Assembly (NCBI GenBank): GCA_017440445.1
Contig: JAFSHE010000261.1
Coordinates: 1 to 16,631, forward strand
Origin: Oscillospiraceae bacterium
GTDB taxonomy: Bacteria; Bacillota_A; Clostridia; Oscillospirales; Ruminococcaceae
Direction: 5' to 3'
Length of the DNA stretch: 16,631 nucleotides
Shown here: positions 1 to 7,203 of the stretch, piece by piece
Layout of the letters: every line of letters starts with the position of its first letter
How positions within the stretch are numbered: the stretch's first letter is position 1
Made by a program: the position numbers and the translations under genes
The notes under the pieces: generated by a model
Told to the model about the DNA's origin: nothing
The model's database searches: none
Seen by the model: only the letters and a program-made list of their open reading frames with translations

Positions 1-1048
1 AGAGGGCGAGATACTTGGCGCAAACGATAAGATACTCGCACTGGAGCAGGCTGTATTCTCAGAGATACGCAGCTATATCGCAACACGGCTTGAGGCGATA
101 CAGAATACCGCAGCAGCCGTATCGGAGACGGATGTGCTGTGCAGCTTCGCCTCTGTTTCGATAGAAAACAACTACGCAAAGCCTGAGATGACCCTCGACA
201 GCGTTATCGATATAAAGGGAGGACGTCATCCTGTTATCGAGAAGATGCTGAAGGACAGACCCTTCACACCAAACGATACATACCTTGACCTTAACGACAG
301 CCGACTTATCATCATAACAGGACCAAATATGTCGGGTAAATCCACCTTCATGCGACAGACGGCGATAATCGTGCTTATGGCGCAGATAGGCTGCTTTGTA
401 CCTGCTAGATACGCAAGGATAGGCGTGGTGGATAAGATATTCACCCGTGTGGGAGCGTCAGACGATCTGACCAGCGGACAGTCCACCTTTATGGTGGAGA
501 TGAACGAGGTTGCGGATATCCTCAAAAACGCAACCAAAAACAGCCTTGTTATCCTTGACGAGATAGGACGAGGCACCTCAACCTTTGACGGAATTTCTAT
601 TGCAAAGGCGGTGGCGGAGTACATCAGCGGCAAGAATATCGGCTGCAAGACTCTGTTTGCGACTCATTATCACGAGCTTATCGCCATGGAGAAGGAATAC
701 AGCGGCATACGTAATTTCAGCGTTGCTGTATCCAAGCGTGGCGACGATATAAAATTCCTGCACAAGATAGTGGAGGGCGGTACGGACGACAGCTACGGCA
801 TAGAGGTGGCAAAGCTTGCAGGACTTCCGCAGAAGGTCATCAATCGTGCAAAGCAGGAGCTTAAGGGGCTTGAGGTGCTGGGCAAGACAAAGCTTGCCGA
901 GACCCTTGAAAAGACCTCGGATAATCAGTTCAGCTTTGCAGCGATAAACGAGCAGAATGCTATCGCAAGACTTCGTGGTGCGGATATAAACTCCATGAGT
1001 CCCATGGACGCCCTGCTGTTTGTGAAGGATTTAAAGGATTCACTGTAA
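1..1048 (+). CDS. mutS: DNA mismatch repair protein MutS, C-terminal part (5' end outside window)
   Basis: MutS recognises mismatches and uses ATP to recruit MutL. The reading frame is open from base 2, giving about 348 residues of a protein usually near 860-880, so this is the end of the clamp/core region plus the whole ATPase domain. The internal GTG at 134 is only a valine codon, since MutS-like sequence continues upstream of it. The Walker A motif GPNMSGKST is at 320-346, and the Walker B/signature stretch ILDEIGRGTST is near 551-583. An ATHYHEL switch-type motif and SYGIEVAKLAGLP follow. Near the C-terminus NQFSFAA (from base 923) resembles the sliding-clamp-binding motif of Gram-positive MutS. 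The end, with a typical SPMDALLFVKDLK-like stretch, stops at TAA. It is followed 19 bases later by a small membrane-protein gene and then mutL, the usual mutS-mutL order. No frameshift is seen. Identification is secure. Confidence 0.97.
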   Translation, partial: EGEILGANDKILALEQAVFSEIRSYIATRLEAIQNTAAAVSETDVLCSFASVSIENNYAKPEMTLDSVIDIKGGRHPVIEKMLKDRPFTPNDTYLDLNDSRLIIITGPNMSGKSTFMRQTAIIVLMAQIGCFVPARYARIGVVDKIFTRVGASDDLTSGQSTFMVEMNEVADILKNATKNSLVILDEIGRGTSTFDGISIAKAVAEYISGKNIGCKTLFATHYHELIAMEKEYSGIRNFSVAVSKRGDDIKFLHKIVEGGTDDSYGIEVAKLAGLPQKVINRAKQELKGLEVLGKTKLAETLEKTSDNQFSFAAINEQNAIARLRGADINSMSPMDALLFVKDLKDSL

Positions 1049-1067
1049 TTCCGTAGAGAGGGAGATC

Positions 1068-1445
1068 ATGACAAAGAAAAAGCGTATCGTTGCCATTTTA
1101 GCGGCGGTCTGTGCGGTGGCTGTGGCAGTTGTGATATTCTGCGGCTTCCGTTATAAGGAGCTGTCCGATACACTTTCTGAAACAGATCATATCGTGATGT
1201 GCAGCCGTGAGGAGGAAACGGAAAACATACGAATGTATATCCAGCCCGATGAGTGGGATATCTATCCGTTTGAATGGCTGGTATCTTATAAGTATCAGCT
1301 TAATTATATGGTTTACTGCACGGTGGTAATGAAGGACGGTACTGAATACGAGGCGTATTATTATCCTTATGACGACGCATTCAGCTTATTCGGAAAAGAT
1401 GGCTTCTATGCGGCAAAGCATACTACTGTATTCAAGAAATATTAG
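1068..1445 (+). CDS. Small membrane-anchored protein of unknown function
   Basis: This 125-residue protein is not recognised. Residues 2-5 are basic (TKKK), followed by a hydrophobic segment at about 6-27, rich in Ala and Val, that looks like a single membrane anchor or uncleaved signal. The remaining ~95 residues would lie outside the cytoplasm under the positive-inside rule. That part is acidic and rich in aromatic residues, especially tyrosine (for example YEAYYYPYDDAF at about 94-105), which suggests a small beta-rich domain; this is inference. There is no lipobox, because the cysteines at 15 and 25 lie within the hydrophobic stretch. The ATG at 1068 follows an AGAGGGAG ribosome site at 1057-1064. 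The gene sits 19 bases after mutS and 12 before mutL, so it is very likely co-transcribed with them, but nothing in the sequence links it to repair. It is a plausible real gene by spacing, ribosome site and codon use; its function is unknown. Confidence 0.8.
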   Translation: MTKKKRIVAILAAVCAVAVAVVIFCGFRYKELSDTLSETDHIVMCSREEETENIRMYIQPDEWDIYPFEWLVSYKYQLNYMVYCTVVMKDGTEYEAYYYPYDDAFSLFGKDGFYAAKHTTVFKKY

Positions 1446-1457
1446 AACGGAGAAACA

Positions 1458-3446
1458 ATGCCAAAGATAAATCTGCTTGATAAAAGCGTATACGAGCTTA
1501 TCGCAGCGGGCGAGGTGATAGAACGCCCAAGCTCGGTGATAAAGGAGCTTGCGGAGAACTCCATCGATGCGGGTGCAAGGACGATAACCGTTGAGATAAA
1601 GCGTGGCGGAATATCCTACATCCGTGTTACGGATGACGGCTGCGGCATAGCCTACGAGGACATGCCCTCTGCTTTCCTGCGCCATGCGACCAGTAAGGTG
1701 TTCACTGCGGATGACCTTGAGAGCATAAATACCCTCGGCTTCCGTGGCGAGGCGCTTGCTTCCGTCTGCGCAGTGGGTCGTGTGGAGTGTATCTCAAAGC
1801 AGGAGCATGAGCAGCTTGGCTCGGTCTACCGAATTGAGGGCGGCGAACCCGCCGAGTACGACAGGACGGGCTGCGCCGATGGAACGACCATAATCATCCG
1901 TGACCTGTTCTTCAACACTCCCGCAAGGCTCAAGTTCCTGAAAAAGGACGTTACCGAGGGCAATTACTGCGCTTCTGTGATAGAAAAGCTGGCGCTTTCT
2001 CACCCGAATATATCGTTCCGTTTTATCCGTGACGGCAAGCAGACGCTGCTCACTCCAGGCGACGGAGAATATTACAGCGCAGTGTACGCCGTATTCGGAA
2101 AGCAGTTTGCCGCGGGACTTATCCCTGTCGAGAATATCTATCGTGATACATCGGTGACGGGATATGTTTCCTCTCCGCTTTTTACACGTGCAAATCGTAC
2201 CATGCAGCATTTCTTCGTAAACGGCAGAAGTGTACGCAGTCCGCTTTGCTGTGCGGCGCTTGAGGAGGCGTTCAGAAACACCATCATGGTGGGAAAATTT
2301 CCGTCCTGCGTGCTGAGTGTAAACACCGACCCCGCAAAGGTGGATGCTAATATCCATCCCACAAAGACGGAGGTGCGCTTCACGGAGGAAAAGACCGTGT
2401 TCGACGCAGTGTATTTCGCAGTTAAGAACGCACTTCTCGGTTATGACGAGAGCCGTGAGATAAAGCTGCCGACAGTCCCCGCTCCCGCACAGACGGAGGA
2501 GCCAAAGCATGACAGCGCTCCTGTGGCGGAAAGACCTGTTCAAACAGCACCGCCTGAGAAAAAGTCACAGCCTGCGCAGTACGAGCCTAAAACTGTTCCG
2601 ATGCCTGCTCCGCAGCCTGTTGTTGTGCAGCCGCAGACGACATCAGAGCCGCCGAAATTCGCTCTCAGACAGGAAAAGCCCTTTGAGATGAGAGCAGAGC
2701 CTGTAAAGGCAGTTCAGCAGACCATGCCCGAGGCGGGGCTTCCTCTTGAAAAGGAGAAGCCCGAGCCTGTGGAAGCTCCTCTGAGCGAGCTTCCGGGATT
2801 TGCTTTCCTGTCGGGAAAGTCCTTTGAGAAAAAGCCTGCTCCCGAGCCAGAAAAGCCCAAGGAGCCTGAATATATCCCTGAGCGCATCCGTGTGGTAGGC
2901 GAGCTTTTCCGTACTTATATAGTATGCGAGGGCGAGGACAGCATGCTGCTTATCGACAAGCACGCAGCGCATGAGCGCATCAATTTCGAGAAGCTGAAAA
3001 AGGGTTTCAGCAGCAGTGCGCAGTATCTTTTTGAGCCTGCTGAGGTGTTTCTCTCTCCCGCAGAGTATAACGGACTATCGGAGTTTTCCGACCGTCTTGC
3101 AGATGTGGGTATACTGCTTGAATTCTGCGAGGGCAGCAAGGTGAAGGTGCTTGCGCTGCCGCAGCTTCTTGACAGGGAGGACCCCGTTGAGATAGTCGAG
3201 GGTATCGCAAAAATAGCGGCAAAGGGCAACTCCAATATTCAAGGAGAACTTTTTGACGATATGCTCCACACCGCCGCCTGCAAGATGTCCATAAAGGCTC
3301 ATGATATCAACGATATTGCGGAGCTGCAGGTCATCGCAGACGAGGTAGTGAACAACAAGGATATACGCTTCTGCCCTCACGGACGACCCGTCTGCACACA
3401 GATAACAAGACGGCAGATGGAGAAATATTTCAGCAGGATAGTGTGA
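1458..3446 (+). CDS. mutL: DNA mismatch repair protein MutL, endonuclease type
   Basis: MutL couples MutS mismatch recognition to strand incision. The protein has 662 residues. The N-terminal GHKL ATPase domain covers about 1-330: AAGEVIERPSSVIKELAEN and NSIDAG (motif I, 34-39), DDGCGI (59-64), ATSK, GFRGEAL (94-100), FVNGR (253-257) and NIHPTKTEV (298-306). Residues 340-470 form a low-complexity linker rich in Pro, Glu and Ala. The C-terminal dimerisation/nuclease domain carries DKHAAHERINFE (500-511), which fits the metal-binding DQHA(X)2E(X)4E nuclease motif with Lys for Gln, then ACK (607-609) and CPHGRP (639-644). QYLFEP (522-527) fits the clamp-binding pattern QxxxxP. These features mark a nicking MutL as in organisms without MutH. 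The ATG at 1458 has GGAGA at 1449-1453. miaA follows after an intervening AT-rich gene. The identification is secure; the clamp motif is inferred. Confidence 0.97.
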   Translation: MPKINLLDKSVYELIAAGEVIERPSSVIKELAENSIDAGARTITVEIKRGGISYIRVTDDGCGIAYEDMPSAFLRHATSKVFTADDLESINTLGFRGEALASVCAVGRVECISKQEHEQLGSVYRIEGGEPAEYDRTGCADGTTIIIRDLFFNTPARLKFLKKDVTEGNYCASVIEKLALSHPNISFRFIRDGKQTLLTPGDGEYYSAVYAVFGKQFAAGLIPVENIYRDTSVTGYVSSPLFTRANRTMQHFFVNGRSVRSPLCCAALEEAFRNTIMVGKFPSCVLSVNTDPAKVDANIHPTKTEVRFTEEKTVFDAVYFAVKNALLGYDESREIKLPTVPAPAQTEEPKHDSAPVAERPVQTAPPEKKSQPAQYEPKTVPMPAPQPVVVQPQTTSEPPKFALRQEKPFEMRAEPVKAVQQTMPEAGLPLEKEKPEPVEAPLSELPGFAFLSGKSFEKKPAPEPEKPKEPEYIPERIRVVGELFRTYIVCEGEDSMLLIDKHAAHERINFEKLKKGFSSSAQYLFEPAEVFLSPAEYNGLSEFSDRLADVGILLEFCEGSKVKVLALPQLLDREDPVEIVEGIAKIAAKGNSNIQGELFDDMLHTAACKMSIKAHDINDIAELQVIADEVVNNKDIRFCPHGRPVCTQITRRQMEKYFSRIV

Positions 3447-3475
3447 GCTATAAATAAGAATTTGTGGGTGTCATA

Positions 3476-3853
3476 ATGGAAGAGAAAATAACTTTATGTG
3501 GTGATAACTGTATTGAATGCCCAAGATACAATGCACATACTGAAAAAGAATTAGAAGCAGTTGCTGAATTGTGGTATAAAGTAGGTTGGAGAACCTGTGT
3601 TGTTTCAAATGAAGAAATTGCTTGTAGCGGCTGCTCTTCCCACAAGCAATGTACATATCAACTTGTGGAGTGCACAAAAGAACATGGCGTAAATAAATGT
3701 AATCAGTGTAATGAATTTCCTTGTGCAAAAATTAATGATATGTTGGAACGTTCTAATGAGTATAAAATAAAGTGTAAGGAAGTGTGTTCTGAACAAGAAT
3801 ATGCTGTTTTGGAAAGGGCTTTTTTTAACAAAGAGAATAATTTAAAGAAGTAA
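3476..3853 (+). CDS. Cysteine-rich DUF3795-family protein, AT-rich probable insertion
   Basis: A 125-residue protein with 13 cysteines. It has the layout I associate with DUF3795: CGDNCIECP near the N-terminus, ACSGC in the middle, then CNQCNEFPC, which suggests bound metal such as zinc or an iron-sulfur cluster. The role of the family is unknown to me and I assign none. No signal peptide or membrane segment is visible, so it is probably cytosolic. I chose the ATG at 3476 because family members start just before the first CxxC; an in-frame GTG at 3464 has no better ribosome site, and only a weak GGGTG precedes 3476. Base composition differs sharply from its neighbours: bases 3541-3600 contain 22 G+C of 60, against 36 of 60 at 3121-3180 in mutL. 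Codons ending in A or T dominate. It separates mutL from miaA, which are commonly adjacent, so recent acquisition is likely. Confidence 0.85.
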   Translation: MEEKITLCGDNCIECPRYNAHTEKELEAVAELWYKVGWRTCVVSNEEIACSGCSSHKQCTYQLVECTKEHGVNKCNQCNEFPCAKINDMLERSNEYKIKCKEVCSEQEYAVLERAFFNKENNLKK

Positions 3854-3883
3854 TCAAATTCCATTTTAAAAAGAGGTGACCTC

Positions 3884-4834
3884 ATGAACAAAGTAATAGT
3901 AGTCTGTGGACCGACAGCCTCGGGCAAGACCGCTCTCGCAGTGGAGCTTGCAAAGCTGTATAACGGCGAGGTCATCTCTGCCGATTCGATGCAGATATAC
4001 ACAGATATGGATGTTGCCTCCGCAAAAGCAACTCCCGAGGAGCAGCAGGGAGTACCGCATCATCTGCTGGATTTCCTCGACCCCTCCGAGGCTTTCTCGG
4101 TTGCGGATTATGTGAAGCTCTGCGATGAGTGCGTGAGGGATATCCTCTCCAGAGGGAAAACTCCCGTTATCTGCGGCGGCACAGGGCTTTATATCTCGTC
4201 GTTCGTGGATAATCTTCAGTTCGATGACTCGGGCAGTGACCCGGTATTCCGTGAGAAGATGCGAAAGCTCGCCGAGGAGCAGGGCGCTTCGGTGCTGCTT
4301 GAAAGGCTCCGTGAGATAGACCCCGAAATGGCTGAAGCTCTCCACGAAAACAACGTGGGACGTGTCATCCGTGCATTGGAGGTACATCATATCACTGGTC
4401 ACACCATTTCCGAAGCCAAGCGTATGTCACGGGAAAAGCCATCTCCCTACGAGTTTATAATGCTGTCGCTGGATTTCGAGAACAGAGAAAAGCTCCATGA
4501 GCGGATAAATCTCCGGGTCGACAGGATGCTGCAGGCAGGACTTCTTGATGAGGCGAAGCAGTGCTTTGCTCAGTCGGAGCGTCCCACCGCTGCTCAGGCG
4601 ATAGGCTGTAAGGAGCTTTATCCCTATCTCCGTGGCGAAAAAACTCTTGACGAGTGCGTGGAGGAGCTGAAATTACGCACACGTCAGTACGCAAAAAGAC
4701 AGCTTACATGGTTCAGGCGTGACCCGAGAATACACAGGATAGTGCTTTCGGATGCCGATGGACTAGCCGAAGCAGTGGAAAAAGCACGTGAAATTATTAC
4801 TTCTGAAACAGAAAATGCAGCTAAACTAACATAA
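3884..4834 (+). CDS. miaA: tRNA dimethylallyltransferase MiaA
   Basis: MiaA transfers a dimethylallyl group to N6 of adenosine 37 in tRNAs reading codons that begin with U, the first step of ms2i6A formation. The protein has 316 residues, the normal length. The P-loop GPTASGKT is at 9-16, the substrate-binding DSMQIY at 34-39 and GGTGLYI at 98-104. The stretch NNVGRVIRALEV (156-167) matches the family's conserved helix, and a C-terminal TRQYAKRQLTWFRRD block is the usual tRNA-contact region. The ATG at 3884 follows the strong ribosome site AGAGGTGA (3872-3879). It lies downstream of mutL and upstream of hfq, as in many bacteria (mutL-miaA-hfq). Composition returns here to the window's normal GC after the AT-rich gene before it. 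It is complete and unbroken. Confidence 0.97.
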   Translation: MNKVIVVCGPTASGKTALAVELAKLYNGEVISADSMQIYTDMDVASAKATPEEQQGVPHHLLDFLDPSEAFSVADYVKLCDECVRDILSRGKTPVICGGTGLYISSFVDNLQFDDSGSDPVFREKMRKLAEEQGASVLLERLREIDPEMAEALHENNVGRVIRALEVHHITGHTISEAKRMSREKPSPYEFIMLSLDFENREKLHERINLRVDRMLQAGLLDEAKQCFAQSERPTAAQAIGCKELYPYLRGEKTLDECVEELKLRTRQYAKRQLTWFRRDPRIHRIVLSDADGLAEAVEKAREIITSETENAAKLT

Positions 4835-4911
4835 AAATACAGCTATTTTCATAATATTTCACGATTTTTTCAAAAAATTATTAAAAAAATATAGCTTTTT
4901 TAAAAAAAGTA

Positions 4912-4920
4912 TGTTATACT
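4912..4920 (+). promoter_or_regulatory. Extended -10 promoter for hfq
   Basis: TGTTATACT at 4912-4920 is an extended -10 element (TG, one base, then TATACT). It lies in the only long AT-rich gap of the left half, 4835-4982. No good -35 hexamer sits 17 bases upstream (TAGCTT at 4892-4897), as is usual for extended -10 promoters. The preceding 60 bases carry several A and T tracts (for example 4865-4890 and 4902-4908) that could serve as an UP-like element. Transcription would start near 4927, leaving a leader of about 55 bases before hfq. It probably drives hfq and the genes behind it. The motif is seen; its activity is inferred. Confidence 0.65.
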
Positions 4921-4982
4921 AGTTCTATATAGTTGGGGATACCAGCGTATTAGATTACAAAGACTAGAAAAGGTGGTTTAAT

Positions 4983-5228
4983 ATGGCAAAGGACATTAAC
5001 TTACAGGATGTTTTCCTTAATCAGGCAAGAAAGGACAGAATTCCTGTAACTATCTATATTACTAACGGTTTCCAGTTCAAGGGTATCGTAAAGGGCTTCG
5101 ATAACTATACAGTTATTCTGGATACTGATGGAAAGCAGAACCTTATTTATAAGCATGCTATCTCCACCATTACTCCCGTAAAGCCTATCTCCATTCTGGA
5201 CGCTTACGATAAGAACGAAGAAGAATAA
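4983..5228 (+). CDS. hfq: RNA chaperone Hfq
   Basis: Hfq is a ring-forming Sm-like protein that binds small RNAs and mRNAs. The 81-residue protein covers the full Sm core. Sm1 runs from [12 protein letters not shown] through [19 protein letters not shown], with the proximal-face glutamine at about residue 8. Sm2 contains the diagnostic YKHAIS at 56-61. The tail after residue 70 is short and acidic (KNEEE), as in Gram-positive Hfq proteins. The ATG at 4983 is preceded by AAAGGTGG, with AGGTGG at 4971-4976 and six bases of spacing. It has its own extended -10 promoter upstream, and its TAA overlaps the next gene's ATG by one base (TAATG at 5226-5230), so translation of the adaptor-like gene is probably coupled to it. 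In Gram-positive bacteria the role of Hfq is often modest, so its importance here cannot be judged from sequence. Confidence 0.97.
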   Translation: MAKDINLQDVFLNQARKDRIPVTIYITNGFQFKGIVKGFDNYTVILDTDGKQNLIYKHAISTITPVKPISILDAYDKNEEE

Positions 5229-6451
5229 TGGAATCCCGCTGGACTACCGCAATAATTGCGGTGCTGTCTGTGTTCGTTATCGTGTTTTTCGTGGGTCAGA
5301 TGTTCTTCACGGGCGGGGAGACCCTCCGCACGGAAACAGCCTATGCATACGACATGACAGAGGATATCCCGTTTGAGGGAGTGTATCTTCGTAACGAAAC
5401 AGTGGTATACAGCGCCGGTACAGGTGTGCTCAGCTATGAGCATCAGGACAGCTCCAAGGTAGGTAAAAGCTCGGTCATCGCATACCGTTACAGAAACGAG
5501 GGCGATATCGACCTTCGCCGCCAGATAGAGGAGCTTGATGCACAGATAGATGTGCTTACCCATGCGCAGAAGCTGGTGGGTACGGATACATCACAGCTTG
5601 AGACTATCACAAGTCAGATAAATTCCGTTCACTCATCACTTATTGACAGTGTTCTTGGCGGCAGCTACGCTGCTGCGGCAGAATATAAAAATCAGATGCT
5701 TGAGGCGCTGTGCAAGCGTGAGATCGCCAAGGGTGAAAGCGTTGGCTACAGCGACAAGATAGAGACCCTGACCCAGAGGCGGGCGCAGCTCAGCGCACAG
5801 CTTTCGGGCGATGTGCAGAGCATATACTCGGGCGGCACGGGCTACTTTGTAAGCGGTGTCGACGGGTATGAGGACAAGCTTGGCTTTGAGGACGGGGACA
5901 CACTTACCGCCGACAGGATAGACCAGATCGTAGAGGATCCGGATATCTCAGGCAGCGAGAAGAATGCGATAGGCAAGCTTATTGCGGATTATCGCTGGCG
6001 TGCGGCAGCGGTGCTTAACAGCGAAAAGCTGTTTGGCATCTATGAGGGCAGTACGGTCACACTGCGAGTAGGCTCTCAGAATGTTCAGCTTGAGGCTGTG
6101 GTGGTGTCCATCAGGGATACGGGCCGTGGCGATGGTACAGCGGTGTATGTTTTTGAGTGCGACAGACTTACCTCGGCAGTGGTCGAGGGCAGGACGGCGC
6201 ATTTCAAGCTTGTTGTCAACAGCTATGGCGGACTGAGAGTATCACGAGGCGCAATACGTTACGACGATAACGAGGTGCGTGGAGTGTATGTTGTCCGCGG
6301 AAGCAGTCTTGTTTTCAAGAAGATAAACGTCATTTACTGGGGCGAGGATTATGTCATCTGCTCTCAGGAGGAGGGTGACGACTATCTCAAGCTGTATGAC
6401 GAGATAGTAACAGAGGGCAAGGACCTTTATGATGGAAAGATCGTTGAGTAA
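5228..6451 (+). CDS. HlyD-like membrane-anchored adaptor (membrane fusion) protein
   Basis: This 407-residue protein has a short cytoplasmic N-terminus, one membrane segment at about 8-27 and a large extracytoplasmic part. Residues 52-85 (NETVVYSAGTGVLSY and following) look like the first half of a lipoyl/barrel-sandwich fold. A charged helical region at about 93-192 (LRRQIEELDAQI and KIETLTQRRAQLSAQL) suggests a short coiled-coil hairpin. A second barrel-sandwich half begins near 200 (GGTGYFVSGVDGYED), and beta-rich sequence follows up to a YDEIVTEGKDLYDG ending. This is the architecture of HlyD-type membrane fusion proteins. Such proteins usually pair with an ABC or other exporter, but no transporter gene is in the window. 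Its start overlaps the hfq stop by one base, and its end overlaps the YggS gene by 23 bases. The fold-level call is fair; the substrate and partner are unknown. Confidence 0.75.
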   Translation: MESRWTTAIIAVLSVFVIVFFVGQMFFTGGETLRTETAYAYDMTEDIPFEGVYLRNETVVYSAGTGVLSYEHQDSSKVGKSSVIAYRYRNEGDIDLRRQIEELDAQIDVLTHAQKLVGTDTSQLETITSQINSVHSSLIDSVLGGSYAAAAEYKNQMLEALCKREIAKGESVGYSDKIETLTQRRAQLSAQLSGDVQSIYSGGTGYFVSGVDGYEDKLGFEDGDTLTADRIDQIVEDPDISGSEKNAIGKLIADYRWRAAAVLNSEKLFGIYEGSTVTLRVGSQNVQLEAVVVSIRDTGRGDGTAVYVFECDRLTSAVVEGRTAHFKLVVNSYGGLRVSRGAIRYDDNEVRGVYVVRGSSLVFKKINVIYWGEDYVICSQEEGDDYLKLYDEIVTEGKDLYDGKIVE

Positions 6452-7160
6452 CACGCAGACAAGCTTTGACGATATAAAGCAAAGCTATGAAAGCATCTGC
6501 GAGGACATAAAAAAGGCAATGGCTGAAGCGGGGCGCACTGACACGGTGCGGGTGATGGCGGTCACCAAAACGGTTGACCCCGAGCGCATCAATTATGCAG
6601 TAAGTCTGGGCGTGGACCTGCTGGGTGAAAACCGTGTGCAGGAGTTTCTGGACAAGCGTGAAAGCTACAGCCCTGCAGAGGTCCACTTTATCGGCGGACT
6701 TCAGACCAATAAGGTCAAATACATTATTGATAAGGTGTCAATGATACATTCCGTTGACAGCATGCGGCTTGCCGAGGAGATAAGCCGCCGTGCAGGTCAG
6801 CACGGACTGGTCATGGATATACTGGTGGAGGTCAACATCGGCGAGGAGGAGACCAAAGGAGGTATATCTCCCGAGGGAGTACGTGAATTCTGTGAAAGTG
6901 TTCTGGAGCTTCCTAATATCCGCCTCAGAGGACTTATGACCATCCCGCCACCCGGCTGCTCCGAGATGATATTCGCACAGATGCAGGATATCTTCCGTGG
7001 CATAAGGGAAAACGGGTTGCGTGGCAGCAGCGAGACTAATTTTCTGTTTGATACGCTCTCCATGGGGATGTCGGGCGACTATGTATCGGCAGTAAAGTAC
7101 GGGTCCACAATTATCCGTATAGGCTCAGGCCTGTTCGGATACAGAAAATATATAACTTAA
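6429..7160 (+). CDS. yggS: YggS/YlmE-family pyridoxal phosphate homeostasis protein
   Basis: YggS (PLPBP, YlmE in Bacillus) binds pyridoxal 5'-phosphate and affects vitamin B6 and amino-acid balance; no catalysis is established. The 243-residue protein forms the single TIM-barrel typical of the family. The PLP lysine lies in VMAVTKTVDPE (Lys at about 47). HFIGGLQTNKVK, HSVDS, the GLMTIPP loop and the phosphate-binding C-terminal run LSMGMSGDYVSAVKYGSTIIRIGSGLFG-like region (about 208-236) are all present. The start at 6429 (tandem ATGATG) lies inside the end of the adaptor gene, with a GAGGGC-type ribosome site near 6413. The next codon, ATG at 6432, is an equal alternative. sepF follows after 43 bases, as in the ylmE-sepF pair of Bacillus. 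The gene is complete and the identification is secure. Confidence 0.95.
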   Translation: MMERSLSNTQTSFDDIKQSYESICEDIKKAMAEAGRTDTVRVMAVTKTVDPERINYAVSLGVDLLGENRVQEFLDKRESYSPAEVHFIGGLQTNKVKYIIDKVSMIHSVDSMRLAEEISRRAGQHGLVMDILVEVNIGEEETKGGISPEGVREFCESVLELPNIRLRGLMTIPPPGCSEMIFAQMQDIFRGIRENGLRGSSETNFLFDTLSMGMSGDYVSAVKYGSTIIRIGSGLFGYRKYIT

Positions 7161-7165
7161 AAACA

Positions 7166-7182
7166 GAATACATAACGTATTC
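7166..7182 (+). other. Small hairpin in the yggS-sepF gap
   Basis: GAATAC (7166-7171), loop ATAAC, GTATTC (7177-7182) form a perfect six-base-pair stem between the yggS stop and the sepF ribosome site. There is no T-run after it, so it is not a standard terminator. It might protect or process the mRNA, or be chance in an AT-rich gap. Confidence 0.4.
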
Positions 7183-7190
7183 GGAAAATT

Positions 7191-7195
7191 GGAGG
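7191..7195 (+). promoter_or_regulatory. Ribosome binding site fixing the sepF start
   Basis: GGAGG lies eight bases before the ATG at 7204. A longer reading that starts at the TTG at 7189 would place this site inside the coding region, so the ATG at 7204 is the start. Confidence 0.85.
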
Positions 7196-7203
7196 AAAAT
7201 ATT

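Noticed and set aside
3449..3454. TATAAA as a promoter -10 box for the DUF3795 gene
   Set aside because: No acceptable -35 element lies 16-18 bases upstream, and the leader would be only about 15 bases.
4834..4849. Possible terminator after miaA (AAAATA CAGC TATTTT)
   Set aside because: The stem contains only A-T pairs and has no proper T-run after it, so it is too weak to call a terminator.
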